Shown here piece after piece: positions 38,235 through 49,427 of a DNA stretch of 64,000 nucleotides (its first letter is position 1; each line of letters opens with the position of its first letter). The notes beneath the pieces are model-generated. The model was given only the letters and a program-made list of their open reading frames with translations. It did not search any database and was not told the origin of the DNA. Source of the DNA: Notamacropus eugenii (Eukaryota > Chordata > Mammalia > Diprotodontia > Macropodidae); the NCBI RefSeq assembly GCF_028372415.1, contig NC_092877.1, forward strand, positions 388,231,342 through 388,295,341, in the 5' to 3' direction. The translations under genes were made by a program, and so were the position numbers.

Positions 38235-38425
38235 CCTGGAGGAGGGTGTCAGGTGCTTGCTAAACCCTTTACAAATATGGCCTCACCTGATCCTCACAAA
38301 GCCCTGTGAGGGAATGTTATTATAATCCCCATTTTACAGATGAGGAAGTGGAGGCAGAGTGACTTGCCCAGGGTCACACAGTCAGTGAGTGTCTGGGGCC
38401 AGATCTGTAGGCAGCACTTCAGGCA
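38235..38425 (-). repeat. CORE-SINE / MIR-like, minus orientation
   Basis: 'tataatccccattttacaga', 'tgacttgcccagggtcacac' and 'cagtgagtgtctggggccag' mark the reverse complement of a SINE. Confidence 0.8.
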
Positions 38426-40164
38426 CTGCTCTCCATTTAGCTGGCAGTGGGGAGAAGGTGTGGATGATTTCTCTGTCCACGGAGCCACGTGAAGCCAGAG
38501 TCGAGTTTATGGATACGGGTTCATATGGAGAGAAAGGTGGTCTTCATGGAAGAGAGCTTACAGGGATGTGGACCCAGGACCAAGAGCCCCCATTGCGGGG
38601 TCGACGCCAGCCATAGGATCAGATTCCAGAACAAGAATGTCCCTCCCCCAGTGAACATGAGATCACATTGGATCACAGTGACTCCTAGCGGACTGCTGCC
38701 AGTCCTGGGTTCCCATTCCATGTCTGACACCTCTAAGGGACTCGGCTCCTCATTTAGAAAATGACCACAGCCTCCCTGCCCTCAGTCAGTCCTGTGACCT
38801 TCCATCTGATCCTCCCAACATCTACACCCCCCACACACTGGGTGATTCATCCCATAGGCCAGAGACCATTATTCTTTTCCTCCAAGCCAGCCAGGAGCCC
38901 TCAGCAGGGTGGAGAGGTAGTGAGACTCCAAAGTCATCTGAGCAGAAGGGGCCTACCCCAGGAAGCCTCCACTCACACAGGCTACCGCTGCAGTAACTGC
39001 TGGGAAGAGACTCGGGGCTTGGGACCTTCCCCAGCGCCCGCCCCTGCCCCCCCGCCCCCCTCCGGTACCTCCTTCACTACTTGTCAGCACCTCTTGACTT
39101 CTCAGCATTGGCTTAAGGCCCCAGTTCCCTGGCCTTCTCTGGCCCGTATTGGTTTGCCTCCTGCCAGATCCCTATGTCCTTCTCTCCGCCTTCCTCTTTT
39201 GTTACCTCAGGAGTCACAGAATCTCAGGTTTGGCATCTGACTCATGCTCAAGCTGAGAGTAGCTCACTGCCTCTCGGGGTGGTGGGGAACCCCTGACCAC
39301 TTCTACTCTTTTTTTGCCTCTCTGGGAACAGGCAGAACAACCCTAACCCCTTTCCTGAGGTGGCCTCTCAAAGACATAAGAGACCCCAAGTCTCTCCCAG
39401 CCTGCCCTTCTCTTCATGCCATGGACTCAGGGATGTTCCCCAGCCTGGTACCCTTCTCTGTACTCCCCTCTCCTAGCCTGGGATGTGCAGATGGGTCTGG
39501 GCAGGCCAAGATACAGCAGGCCCTCAGCAGCCTATTTTTTGCATCTCACTTCAGCTAAGTCTGGATGAGCTTTCTAGACAGCAGCGTCCTATCATTTGAT
39601 TGACTGGTCCCCACTGAGCTCCAAGGCTGCTGCAGCCTCCAGGCCGTTGCAGGCAGACTTCTCTCCCTTAACCATCTTGTCCTTGTGGAGCTGATTTTTG
39701 GCAAACCCATTCCAATACAATTGACAGGACATGGTCATATTTCATCTTGATTTGTCTCTCCCCTCTCCCCCCACCTTACCTAGTCTAGTCTAGTCCCAGC
39801 AAGACCTTCTGTTGCTGTCCAGTATGTTAGCTAGTCATCCATCCCAGCTTGGTGGCATCATGTTCTCTGGTCCTGACCTGGTACAGGGCTCCACACTGAC
39901 CCCTTCGACACACTCATGGAGACCTGACATGGAGCCAATGGTGCTGATGCTGGGCTCTAACTTTCAGCCAATCTGAATCCCCCTTGTTATACTGGGACTT
40001 GGCCCACATCATTCTGTTTTCTGGGAAGGACTGTCCGAGCTTTGCTAAAATCTGGCTTAGTGACCTTCAGAGTTCCCCTGATCTGCCAATTGGGCCCCCC
40101 TGTCCACAAAAAGACCTCAGCCTAGCTTGACCTGTTCTGGGTGAAGGCTGCCTGGCTCTAGTAA

Positions 40165-40525
40165 TCACCGCTTTCTTTTCCAGGTGGTCATTAGCCATTG
40201 CTTTAATAATGTGTTCTCAAATCTTGCCCAGAAACCAAGCCACGCTCCCTGACTTGTAGTTTGTAAACCCTTTAGGAACAATGGTGTGTTTTCCCTCTTC
40301 TGGTCCTGTGGCATCTCTTCCATCCCACCCCACCCCAGTTCTTTCATTACAGAGGGTGGCATTTGTCTGAGCTCCGTAAGGGGTGAGCTGGTCCTGAGCA
40401 GCCAGGGCATTCTCCTCGTGTCCTGCCTGACACTGGCAGTGAACGTCTTATCAGCCAACTCTGGTCTGTTCTTCGCAGGCTGGAGAAACTGCAGCTCTGC
40501 TCCCTCCTTGTCCATTTTCATTGTC
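40165..40525 (-). repeat. CR1/L3-type LINE reverse-transcriptase remnant
   Basis: The minus-strand frame contains a stretch beginning MPQDQKRENTPLFLKG. It lines up with the CR1/L3 reverse-transcriptase block of the form 'VPxDWkkAnvvPiFKKG...' up to a final 'LLKQ' near 40,200. A diverged second copy of the neighbouring DNA is seen at 57.0-57.2 kb. The copy is short, old and non-functional. The match is from memory. Confidence 0.55.
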
Positions 40526-40584
40526 CCATCCCTCTGAAGCTGTGGGCCTTTCCATGCTCACAGCTACCTCTTTCCCCACAAATA

Positions 40585-40950
40585 GCTCTACACACACTCA
40601 CACATTCATACACACACTCAAACACAATACTCACATTCACACACACACATTCATACACAAACACAATATACTCACACACTCTCTCATACACACACACATG
40701 CTCTCAGTCGCACACACTCACTCATATACTCACACTTATACCCATTCACACCTTCACACACATACATACTTTCACACACATACACATACTCTCATTCACA
40801 CTTTTACACGCTCACATCCATTTTTACACACTCATACATACTCAGTTACACTCACATACTCACTTGGACTCACACATCCATACATACTCACTCCCATACT
40901 CACACTCACACATGCTCTCCCACACTCACACACACAATCCCAAGCTCACT
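40585..40950 (+). repeat. Degenerate CA-rich satellite, about 365 bp
   Basis: Units such as 'acacactcacacattcatac' and 'cacactcacatact' recur without a strict period. The stop-free His/Thr-rich frame across it is a by-product. Confidence 0.9.
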
Positions 40951-41752
40951 TTTGTTGTTGTTAGCCTTCCAGCCCAGCTAAGCATTTGGATTTCTTGCCC
41001 TTCCTTCTGCCTTCCACTTGTGTATTTTAAAGTCACTGTCGATTATGAGGTCCATGTGCATTCCCATTGGTCTCTACAGATGATTCCCCTTGTTCCTTCT
41101 AACTGGGATTATTTCTTTGTGCCTTCAGAATGTCATTCTTGCCTCTGTGATAGATTGGGCATCCTAAATCCACAGTGAATTGACAGGAATAAATAAGCTT
41201 GATACCACTTAGAAAAGTTACTGAGCCATCCATAACCTTTGACCCAACACTCTGTTAACTGGACATATACCTAAGGAAGCCAGCAACTGACAAGTGACAT
41301 ACACATGAAAAATTCACCAGCATTTCTCATGGTAATCCATAGCTTGGAACAAAGGAAGCCTCCGCTGAAGGATGAATGGTTGGACGGAGGCAGGAGGCAA
41401 TGCGGTACCACAGAAGGACTCTGGGATAGGCAGGGGAACCTTGCCTGTGACCTTGGCTACCTCCCTGAGCCTCAGTTTTCTCCTCTATGAAATGACTGGG
41501 TTAGGACCCTGTGGAGAGGATGAAAAAGCCCACCAAAGTCAGATCAGCAAAATCACCAGATGATGCGAGGCACCTCTTCCCACTTAGTAGAGAGCCAAGC
41601 ATCCCCAGGCCTTCTGTCTGGCAGAGGTGCCACAGCAGGTCATTACCAACGATTCTCTCACTGAAAAGGAAAAGTCCTGTTTGGTGCTGTGGAGGGTGCT
41701 CTTGGGAAATGAATGCAGCTGAAGAGCCAATATGTATCAGTAAAACACTCAA

Positions 41753-41756
<4 letters not shown>

Positions 41757-41804
<48 letters not shown>
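41757..41804 (+). repeat. (AC)24 microsatellite
   Basis: Twenty-four uninterrupted AC units. It is probably polymorphic. Confidence 0.98.
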
Positions 41805-41805
<1 letters not shown>

Positions 41806-42229
41806 ACCTCATTCCTGTTCCTTTCCCAACCCTCCTGGGCAAAAATCCCCAAAGAACTTTGGCTCACGGGAAGCTACGAATCCTGCCTGTGAACTTTCTG
41901 AAATGCATCCCTTCCCCAAATCTAGGGCACACATCAGACTATTCTCCAGTTCCTTGCCTGTATCGCAAGAGAAGGATCACTTCCCCACATAGTTCCCATG
42001 ATTTCCATCCTTGAAACCTCTTGTAGATGAGAATCCCGTTCAGAATAGAATGTGCCCACCTTGGTTCGTCCACATTCTGAACTATGAAATCTAAGAGTGA
42101 CTGTGCCTTGATCACAGGGCACCCATAGGCCACATATTCTGGTGCCCACACCAGAACCTCCGGTCCCTTTGCCCTACTTTCACATGCACCACACTATCCA
42201 GGAGAGAAAAGTGGATGCTTTAGGGTCTG

Positions 42230-42870
42230 TTCATAGAGAAATGAAGAATGCTTCCTTTGTCCCTGCTCTTTAGTCCGCACTGGCAGAGAAATAGAGACAT
42301 TAGAGAGAGGTGAGGGCGGAGGAGGGGTAATAAGTTCCATTTTAGACATGTTGAGTTTGAGATATCTATGGAAAATCCATTTGGAAATGTCCAATAGATC
42401 ATTGGTGATGTGGGTCTGGGTTCAAGATAGAACTGGGGGCTGACATCTGAAAATCACCTTGCACAGAGGTCATTGAACCCATGGGAGCTGGTGAGATCAC
42501 CAAGTGAGACTGAAAAAGAGAGGGCCCAGGACAGAGCTTTGGGGGAACACCCAAGCAAGACTTGAATGAGGTTCCAGCAAAGGGGATTGAGAAGCAGGAG
42601 CCAGACAGATCAGAGAACTAGGATAGAGTAATGTCCCAAAAACCTAGGAAGAAGAGAGTATCCAGGAAAAGGACATCTGACCATGGCAGAGGCTTCAGAG
42701 AGGCCAGGAAAGATGAGGATGGAGATGAGGCCTCCAGATTAAATGATGAAAAGGTCTTGGGAAGCTTAGAATAGTCTCAATCAAGTGAAAGGGCAAGAAC
42801 TCAGGTTACAAGGTACAGAAAAAGGAGTGGCTGGTGAGGAAGTAAAAGGAATGAGGGAACTAAATGAGAG
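42230..42870 (+). repeat. Unnamed dispersed repeat, copy 2
   Basis: It shares 'ttagacatgttgagtttgag', 'atgtgggtctgggttcaaga', 'gaacccatgggagctggtga' and 'cccaggacagagctttgggg' with related sequence at 43.5, 45.3 and 58.1 kb. Confidence 0.6.
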
Positions 42871-42949
42871 ACTGTGGGCACCTCTGAGCATCCCCTCAGC
42901 ATTTCTGCTCGGGTTCCCTATGTCCTATTGGTGGTGGTAGAAATGTCAC

Positions 42950-43475
42950 TCCCTCCCACACACTCACTAACCTCCAGTGGCTCCCTAAGGCCTCCCAAAG
43001 CAAATATAAAATCCTGTTTGGCCTTCAAAATCCTTCCTCATCTGCCTCCCCTCCCTTTTCAGTCCTTACATCTCCCTCCCCAATATATCTTGTTGTTCCA
43101 GTGACCCCAGCCTCCTGACCATTCCATGAAGAGGACCCTCTCTATCTCTTGACTCTGGACACTCACTCTGGTTATCCCCCAGATCAGAGATGCTCTCCCT
43201 CCTCTGCTCTGACTACTGACGTTTCTGGCTTCCTTTAAATCCTAACTAATATCTTGTCTCCTACACGATGTCTTTACCTTGGTACCTCCCTTTGGTGATT
43301 TCACTTCATCCTGTATAGAGCTTGTCAGTACATTGTTGTTTACTTGTTTCTCCCATTAGATTGTGAGCCCGTTGAGGGCAGAGACTATCTTTTGTCTCTT
43401 TTTGCATCCCCAGTGCTTGGCAATGGCACATAGCAGGTATTTAATAAATCCTTATTGACTGACTGGCATGGTTAG
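42950..43475 (+). repeat. L2 LINE 3' end, well preserved
   Basis: It runs from 'ctccagtggctccctaaggc' through 'tcccattagattgtgagccc' and 'gagggcagagactatctttt' to 'taataaatccttattgactg'. About 520 bp of L2 3' end on the plus strand. Confidence 0.85.
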
Positions 43476-43489
43476 ACCTGTGTTTTAGG

Positions 43490-44080
43490 AAATCTTTTTC
43501 AGAAGTGAGTGGAGAATGGACTCAAGTAGAGAAAGCCAGGAGGCAGACAGACACCCACCCCTCCAACAGTTATTGCAATAGTCCAGGTGAGGTAATGATC
43601 TGTATCAGGGTAGGGGGAGTGTCCAAGAATAGAAGGGGACACCTTCAAGAGATGCTACAGAGCTGAAATGGACAAGAGATGCTGCAAGTGGCAGCTAGGT
43701 GGCATAGTAGATAGGGCACTGGCCCTGGAGTCAGGAGGACCTGAGTTCCAATTTGACCTCAGACACTTACTAGTTGTATGACCCCAGGCAAGTCACTTAA
43801 CCCTGATTATTTCCAAAATGAAAATAAAAAGAGAGAGCTGCTGCAGAGGTGAAATGGACCGGAGATGCTGCCGAGGTGAGACAGACAGGTCTTGGCACCT
43901 GATTAGATCTGGGGCTATGAGGCAGAGGGGAGAGTGGAGGATGACTTTGAGGATAAGAACCTGGGAAGATGGTGGTGCCCTCTAAAGTAATAAGAAAGTT
44001 GGGAAAGGGAAGGGTTGTGAGAAAGGATGATGAGCTCAGTCTTGGACATGTTAAACCTGAGATGCTTACAAGTCATCTAG
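43490..44080 (+). repeat. Unnamed dispersed repeat, copy 3, split by a SINE
   Basis: It has 'ttattgcaatagtccaggtg', 'ggaggatgactttgaggata' and 'cagtcttggacatgttaaac', matching copies 1 and 2. A SINE is inserted at about 43,688-43,830, next to a short local repeat of the 'gctgcagaggtgaaatggac' type. Confidence 0.6.
43688..43830 (+). repeat. Marsupial tRNA-headed SINE
   Basis: It begins 'gtggcagctaggtggcatag' and continues 'ggccctggagtcaggaggac' and 'aggcaagtcacttaaccctg', ending in an A-rich tail at 43,817-43,830. Flanking 'agagatgctgca' and 'agagagctgctgca' may be a diverged target-site duplication. Confidence 0.88.
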
Positions 44081-44084
44081 TACA

Positions 44085-44330
44085 GGATGGCAGTAAGCCA
44101 ATGGACTGAGCATTACACCGGGGGTCAGGAAATTCTGAATTCAAATCCTGCTACAGACCCTCCTTAGCTACAAGTTATTTAACTGCTTTTTACCTTGGTT
44201 TCCTCATCTGTCAAATGAGGATAATAATAGTGCCTACCTCCCAGGGTTGTTGTAAGGATCAGATGAGTAAAATATATATAAAGTGCTTTGCAAACCTCAA
44301 GTTCCTATGTAAATGCTAGATATGATCCCA
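44085..44330 (+). repeat. CORE-SINE, near full length
   Basis: 'tggtttcctcatctgtcaaa', 'aataatagtgcctacctccc' and 'aagtgctttgcaaacctcaa' follow the canonical SINE order, ending near 'atgtaaatgctagatatgat'. Confidence 0.88.
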
Positions 44331-44334
44331 GAGC

Positions 44335-45109
44335 ACACAGTGGATAGCTCAGTGTGGAAGGTATGATTGAATTTTGTTTCCACAGAAACCATACAGATAT
44401 AATTTGTGAAACATAAGGAATCATACTTGTTGTTAACGTAAAAGATAAACTGATTGCAGAAGGAAGAAGTAAGGCAGGTTAAATCAGCGCATCTGAAGAG
44501 CAGATTCCCCTTCTCTGGTTCTGAGAAGGCCTTTTCCGGTGGATCCAAAAAACCACCAGACCCTCACCATGGATGTGGTCCATTAACCCATCCGTGGTCT
44601 TAGACAATGGGACTCTTCTCATGGATATTCTGGGTAGAATCTTCAACCCACAACTTTTGTCAGTTCTCTTAGCAATTGAGAAAATTCCTTTCTCATGCTA
44701 TGGAGATCATAAGATCCAATGCAGACAAACTGGGATGAGACTAAAAGCATTTTATGGCTTAGCATTTCCTTTGTTAAATAAAGTATAAAGAAAATGAGGA
44801 TGAAAAGTGGGGGAATGTGGAAATGAGAAATGTAAGAAGTGTGGATTCATGTGGGGGTGGGAAGTAGGTGTTTTCAGATAGGCTATGAACCCAGAAGTGC
44901 TTGACCATTGGGATACAAGGGGGAAATTCGAACTGGGACAGAAATGATAAAATGGCTTTGTAATTGTCTTGAAGTGTGCCTGCACGTGTTGTTACCCTTT
45001 TCCACAAGGGGGTGTCAGGCAGGCTATCTGTCCTAAATGACATTAAAAATCTTTCCTTAATTCACCGAGGGCCATGTGGAATTTTTTGGTGAGATGGTTA
45101 TTTCTCACA
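44335..45109 (+). mobile_element. Endogenous retrovirus remnant: 3' LTR with a little flanking internal sequence
   Basis: A probable LTR spans 44,816-45,109 (294 bp). It begins TGTGGAAATGAG and ends TTATTTCTCACA, so its ends form an imperfect TGTG...CACA inverted repeat. It has an internal ATTAAA (45,042-45,047). A purine-rich tract (AAAAGTGGGGGAA) sits directly before it, as a polypurine tract does before a 3' LTR. The 44,335-44,815 segment may be internal sequence. No 5' LTR is seen, so the element is a broken fossil, not a whole provirus. Family and age are undetermined; a SINE abuts its right end. Confidence 0.55.
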
Positions 45110-45300
45110 ACTGGATCTGAAGTCAGGAAAAGCTGACTTCAGATCCGTGCTCAGATGCTTACTAGCTCTAGCTCATAAGCAAGTCACTTAAATCTCTGTT
45201 TGCCTCAGCTTCCTCATCTGTAAAATGGGGATAATAATCACACCTCCCTCCCAAGATTATGCAAGGACCCAAAAGCTAGCTATTATTATCGCTAGCCATG
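45110..45300 (+). repeat. CORE-SINE
   Basis: 'cagcttcctcatctgtaaaa' and 'tggggataataatcacacct' mark the core. The copy directly follows the LTR fossil. Confidence 0.82.
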
Positions 45301-46330
45301 TCCAATAGGCTACTGTCCATGTGAGATTGGAGGCCCAGGCAATGGTTAGGGCTGGATCTGTAGCTCTGGAAGTCATCTGTAGAGAAGTGATCATTGAAAC
45401 CATGGGAGTAGATGAGGTGACCATGCAGCGACAAGGCCAGCGTGGGAGACAGAAGACTATGGCTGCCACCAGGGGGGCAATAGGGAGCAGCTATGGGATA
45501 GTCAGACCTTTCGGGGTGGGTTGGGGGAGCCCGAGGCAGGGAGATGGGTTGGGAAGTTCTTGCAATGGCCCCAGTTTGGTGCTATGGGGCTGGACAAGAA
45601 TAGGGCCACCATGAGTCTCTAAGAGGCCACAAACCTGAAGATGCTGTGGAGGTAAAACCAGCAGGCCTTGGCAAGGGATGAGGATGGCTGAGGAGGGGAA
45701 GGGAATGAAGGAAATAAGCATAGGCCCTATCCTCCCAGGTAGGGGCTATTATGATCTTATTTTACAGCTGAAGAAACTAAGCCAAAGGTAAAGTCAGGTC
45801 TTCCTGACTTGGGGCCCAGGGCTCTGAGTATGGTGTCAATGGATAGAACCCTGTTAATGGAGGAAAGGGAAGGGGAGGAGAGGTCAAGATGAGAGTGTGT
45901 GGGAGGTAGTGGGTACCAGGATACCAGGACAGAAATTCGAAAGGCAGTGGGTTTGGGGACTGGGTGGGGGGAGGGGACAGGGCACAGTTTGGTCTTCCCA
46001 TGTTCAGGATGAGGCTCCAGAAGGGCTTCTGAATGGACAGGCTCAACCCCCAGACAGTGTGAAATGCAGGTCTTTGGGGAGCCGGGGGAGAGCTCAGGGT
46101 TGAGTGCAAGGGCTGGGGCATCCTCTGCACAGAAGTGATAGCTTAACACCTGGGAGCAAGGGAGGTCAGCAGGAGAGGTCATATGGAGGAGCAAGAAAGG
46201 AGGGGCCCAGCTGGAGCCTTGGGGGGCATGAGGCATGGTCAGCAGAACAAAGGAGGCCCGAAGGCCAGGACTGAGAGAGAACTGAAATAAAACTGGTCCC
46301 CAGCACTCTCAGACAGAGTAATGTCAGGAA
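45300..46330 (+). repeat. Unnamed dispersed repeat, copy 4
   Basis: Two sections resemble copy 2. One has 'agaagtgatcattgaaacca' and 'tgggagtagatgaggtgacc'. The other has 'catcctctgcacagaagtga' and 'cccagctggagccttggggg'. A minus-strand SINE remnant (about 45,735-45,830) lies between. Related but weaker purine-rich sequence may run on to 47.2 kb. Confidence 0.5.
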
Positions 46331-48169
46331 AACCCCACCACAAAGGGTTTAAGACTCAAGGTATCAGCAGTGAGGAGGGAGAGAAAGACAAGATGATGTC
46401 TCGAGGTTCCAGAGAGATCACAGGAAGCTAGGTATGGCTGTTGGGCTGGGGAGAAGTCAGAACTAGGGAGACACTGAAGATGGTGAGGAATGATCAAGGA
46501 CCTGGGAGGGGAGGGGATGGAGACATGTGGGAGGTCACCTTATCTCTGAGCCTGAAAGACAAGGAAGGTTGATTGTGGTAGAAGCTCATGAGACGTCCAG
46601 GGCCTCCGTCTTCTCCATGAGGCCGGCCAGAAAGGCAGCCATCTGCTGGACAGAGGACAAGAAGGAAGAGAGAGTCAGGGGCACAGGCTGTGGGGAGCCA
46701 TGGTGGGGGGGGGGGGCGGTGTATGAACAGGAAGGCAGCCAACTGAGCTTAATCTGGTGTCCAGGCTTCTTCCACCAGCATAATGGTACATACAGCAAGA
46801 GCAGAGAAGGCAAATTGTTCAGGTCAAGGAGGAGAACCACTAAGCCTCCCTGCGCAGAGCTCTGGAGGGAGGGATGACCCACTGAGGGATGACTCAGGCT
46901 GTCCTTCAGCTATAGATTCACAGGCAGAAAGAAGGCAGATGTCCAGGAAGAGGGACAGAGGAGCAGATGGGCAAGAAATGCTCCACCAAAGGAATGTGGG
47001 TAGTGCCTGCTAAGAGGCTGGTGACAAATGGATGCCATAAATAGAAGGGGTGGTACATTATTAATGTGGCCCAAGCAGAAGGCATCATCCCACCACCACT
47101 GGCACCCCTCATGTCATGACTAAGACTAAAGCCTAAGACAGGCAAGCCGGGAAAGGACATGGGGTCTAAGATGAGCCAATGGGGACAAAGAGGGAGGACA
47201 ATGCTAATGGAGTGGAAGTAACTGGGGGGAGGGCAGAAGAAAGCTGCCCTAGGGGTAGTAGGCCCTCAGACCCTCAGGAGTGTGGACTTTGATGACGCTC
47301 CCCCTCAGGGTGGTTCCCTAAACAACGCTTTAGGGGATCTACTGGAAATCCTAAAAGAACTTGGATTAACCAAGACTGGGCCTGACTCCTCTGCCTGGCG
47401 TCCAAATGCCTGTAGGCTGCCTTAGTCACCTCAAGAGAGGCTTGGGCCCTCCCTGTGGATTCAGGCATGACTGGCAGCCTAGGAAAGGGCCCACCAACCA
47501 ACCAAGGGTGACCAGGGTCCCTACTTCCTATTGTAGAATCCAGCCTGGAGGAGCTGTTGATCAAAGAACAAAGTTCCCCAGCTCCCCCCACCTCCCACCA
47601 GCTCCCAACACCAGGATCCCCTTTGGCTGCCATCCACACGGCCAGGTCTCTAGTTCTTCCCCTTCCTCCTTCCCTCTCCCCCCTTCTCCTCCTTCCTCTT
47701 CTCCCTTCCTTCCTAACTGCCCAACTTGATTTTTAAAAAGCAGGCTGGGCCCTTTTTGTTTCATTTAAAACCAGTTGCTTTTAGCTGATCCAAATACATC
47801 TGTGTATAACAAAAGCATGGAGGTTTGGGACCTTGGGGTCTCCTAGAAGGCTGAGTTCTGGGGACAAGGCCCCACTACCCCACCCTCCAGGGGCCCTCTT
47901 CACCTTTCTGCTGACTCTAGCAAGAGCCCCGGGGGTCTCTCCATATCCTGTCCTCAGGTGAGAGGGACTCTGAGGTCTTTCTTCCAGTTTTGGCTTTCAG
48001 CGACCACACCCACATAGCAGCCCAAGTGTCAAGGACAAGCAAGGCCCTTGTCACCTTGGTCGGAGAGGTGACCCCCATTTCATGATTCCCTTTACAAAAA
48101 CAGGGATCCCTTTAGCCCTTACAAATACCAGGCTTGACATCCCTGGGGAAGGTTAAATCTTGTTTTTTA

Positions 48170-48660
48170 ATTTGTGCTTGTTTTCTTTTTTCTTTGAATT
48201 TTATATTTTTAAATTATATGTAAAAATGTAACATTCCTATGGTTATTCACTAATATGTCTGGTATACCTCATTTATCCCATGGATCCAGCACTGTCTCTC
48301 TTAATCAGGACCAGACTGTTTTCATGATGACAGCTTTGCCATACAACGTGAAATCTGGCACCGCGAGGACCCTCCTTTGGGTTTTTGGACAGTCTTGATC
48401 TTTTCTTCCACATGAATTTTGTTAGGTATTTTTTCTAGCTCTATAAAACCGTTTTCTGGTAGTTTGATGGGAATGGCACTGAATAAGTAAATAGATTTGG
48501 GTAGAACTGTCATTCTATTGGCTTGGCCCCCTCACAAGCAGTTACTATTTCTGCAGTTGTTTAGATCTGTTTTTATTTGTGTGAAAAGTGTCTCGTAATT
48601 GTGTTTCTAGAGTTTGTGGGTTTATAGTTCTTGGGAGGCTGAATCCCAACTACTTCATGG
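48170..48660 (-). mobile_element. LINE-1 ORF2 fragment
   Basis: The minus-strand frame at 48,322-48,513 reads MTVLPKSIYLFSAIPIKLPE and then FIELEKI. This aligns with the L1 ORF2p region MAILPKVIYRFNAIPIKLP...FFTELEK, downstream of the reverse-transcriptase core. Flanking sequence continues the similarity to antisense L1 ORF2. The copy is truncated and dead. Confidence 0.85.
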
Positions 48661-49335
48661 AAAATTAAATCCTTTAAAAAAATTTTTTTAGTATTTTATT
48701 TTCTCCAATTAAATGTAAAAACAATTTTCAATATTAGTTTTTAAAATTCTGAGTTCCAAATTTTCTCCCTCCTTCCCCACTCCCTTCATTAAGCGAGCAA
48801 TTTGATATAGGTTATACATGTTAGTTATGCAAAACATATTTCCATATTAGTCATGTTGTAAAAGAAAGTATAGATTATAAAGAAACAGAAATAAAGTAAA
48901 AAAGTCTGCTTCCATCTTCATTTAGGCGACGTCAGTTCTTTCTCTGGAGGAGGATAGCACTTTTCATCACCAGCCCTTTGGGACTGTCTTGGATCACTGC
49001 ATTGCTGGGAATAGCCGAGTCCTTCACAGCAGATCATCAGTCTACCATGGAGCTGTTACTGTGCACAAGGTTCTCCCAGTCCTACTCACTTCCCTTTGCA
49101 TCAGCTCAGGTGACTCTTTCCAGGTTTCTCTGAGAGCATCCTGCTCATCACTTCTTATTGCACAAAGTACTCCTTCATTATCATATACCACAACTTGCTC
49201 AGCCATTCCCCAACTGAGCGACGTCCCTTCACTTTCCAATTCTTTGTCACCAGAAAAGAGCTGCTATAGACATCTTGTACATGTAGTTTATTTTCCTTTT
49301 TTTAATAAACTCTTTGGGGATACAGAGCCAGTGGT
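48661..49335 (-). repeat. Interspersed repeat of a common marsupial type, overlapping the ITGAE 3' UTR
   Basis: The AT-rich stretch includes 'ggttatacatgttagttatg', 'catatttccatattagtcat', 'gtcttggatcactgcattgc' and 'caacttgctcagccattccc'. I recall this order from abundant marsupial L1-associated repeats. A short relative lies at 12.9 kb. It supplies the AATAAA at 49,287-49,292. Confidence 0.6.
49287..49292 (-). terminator. Candidate ITGAE poly(A) signal (AATAAA)
   Basis: Minus-strand AATAAA (plus TTTATT) lies 136 bp beyond the ITGAE stop codon, inside repeat-derived sequence. No closer canonical hexamer was seen. Confidence 0.55.
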
Positions 49336-49427
49336 GGTGCTGCCAGGCACAGTATAAGCACGGTTTGATGTGAGGGTTAAATCTTAATGATGCTGCCAAA
49401 TACCAGCTAGCCAGCTGCTGCAGGGCC

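Larger units (their letters stand above)
35815..49286. other. 13.5-kb interval between P2RX5 and ITGAE without a gene
   Basis: I see no supported host gene here. Just upstream of P2RX5 exon 1 a GC box (about 35,899-35,908) marks its probable promoter. The rest is GA-rich tracts (36,150-36,320), old SINE and L2 pieces, a CR1/L3 remnant, CA microsatellites, copies of an unnamed repeat, a retroviral LTR fossil and L1 fragments. Stretches 36.4-38.2, 38.5-39.5 and 47.2-48.1 kb show nothing I can identify. Open frames there, such as 38,761-39,240, lack recognisable motifs. Confidence 0.6.

Noticed and set aside
38761-39240. 159-codon open frame in the P2RX5-ITGAE spacer
   Set aside because: Proline- and serine-rich composition, no domain, no splice or promoter context, and no known gene at this place in the human block.
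40585-40950. Possible CRISPR-like spaced repeats in CA-rich DNA
   Set aside because: No constant repeat and spacer lengths. This is degenerate microsatellite DNA in a vertebrate genome.
40521-40964. His/Thr-rich open frame of 147 codons
   Set aside because: It lies on a CA-rich satellite and has no gene features.
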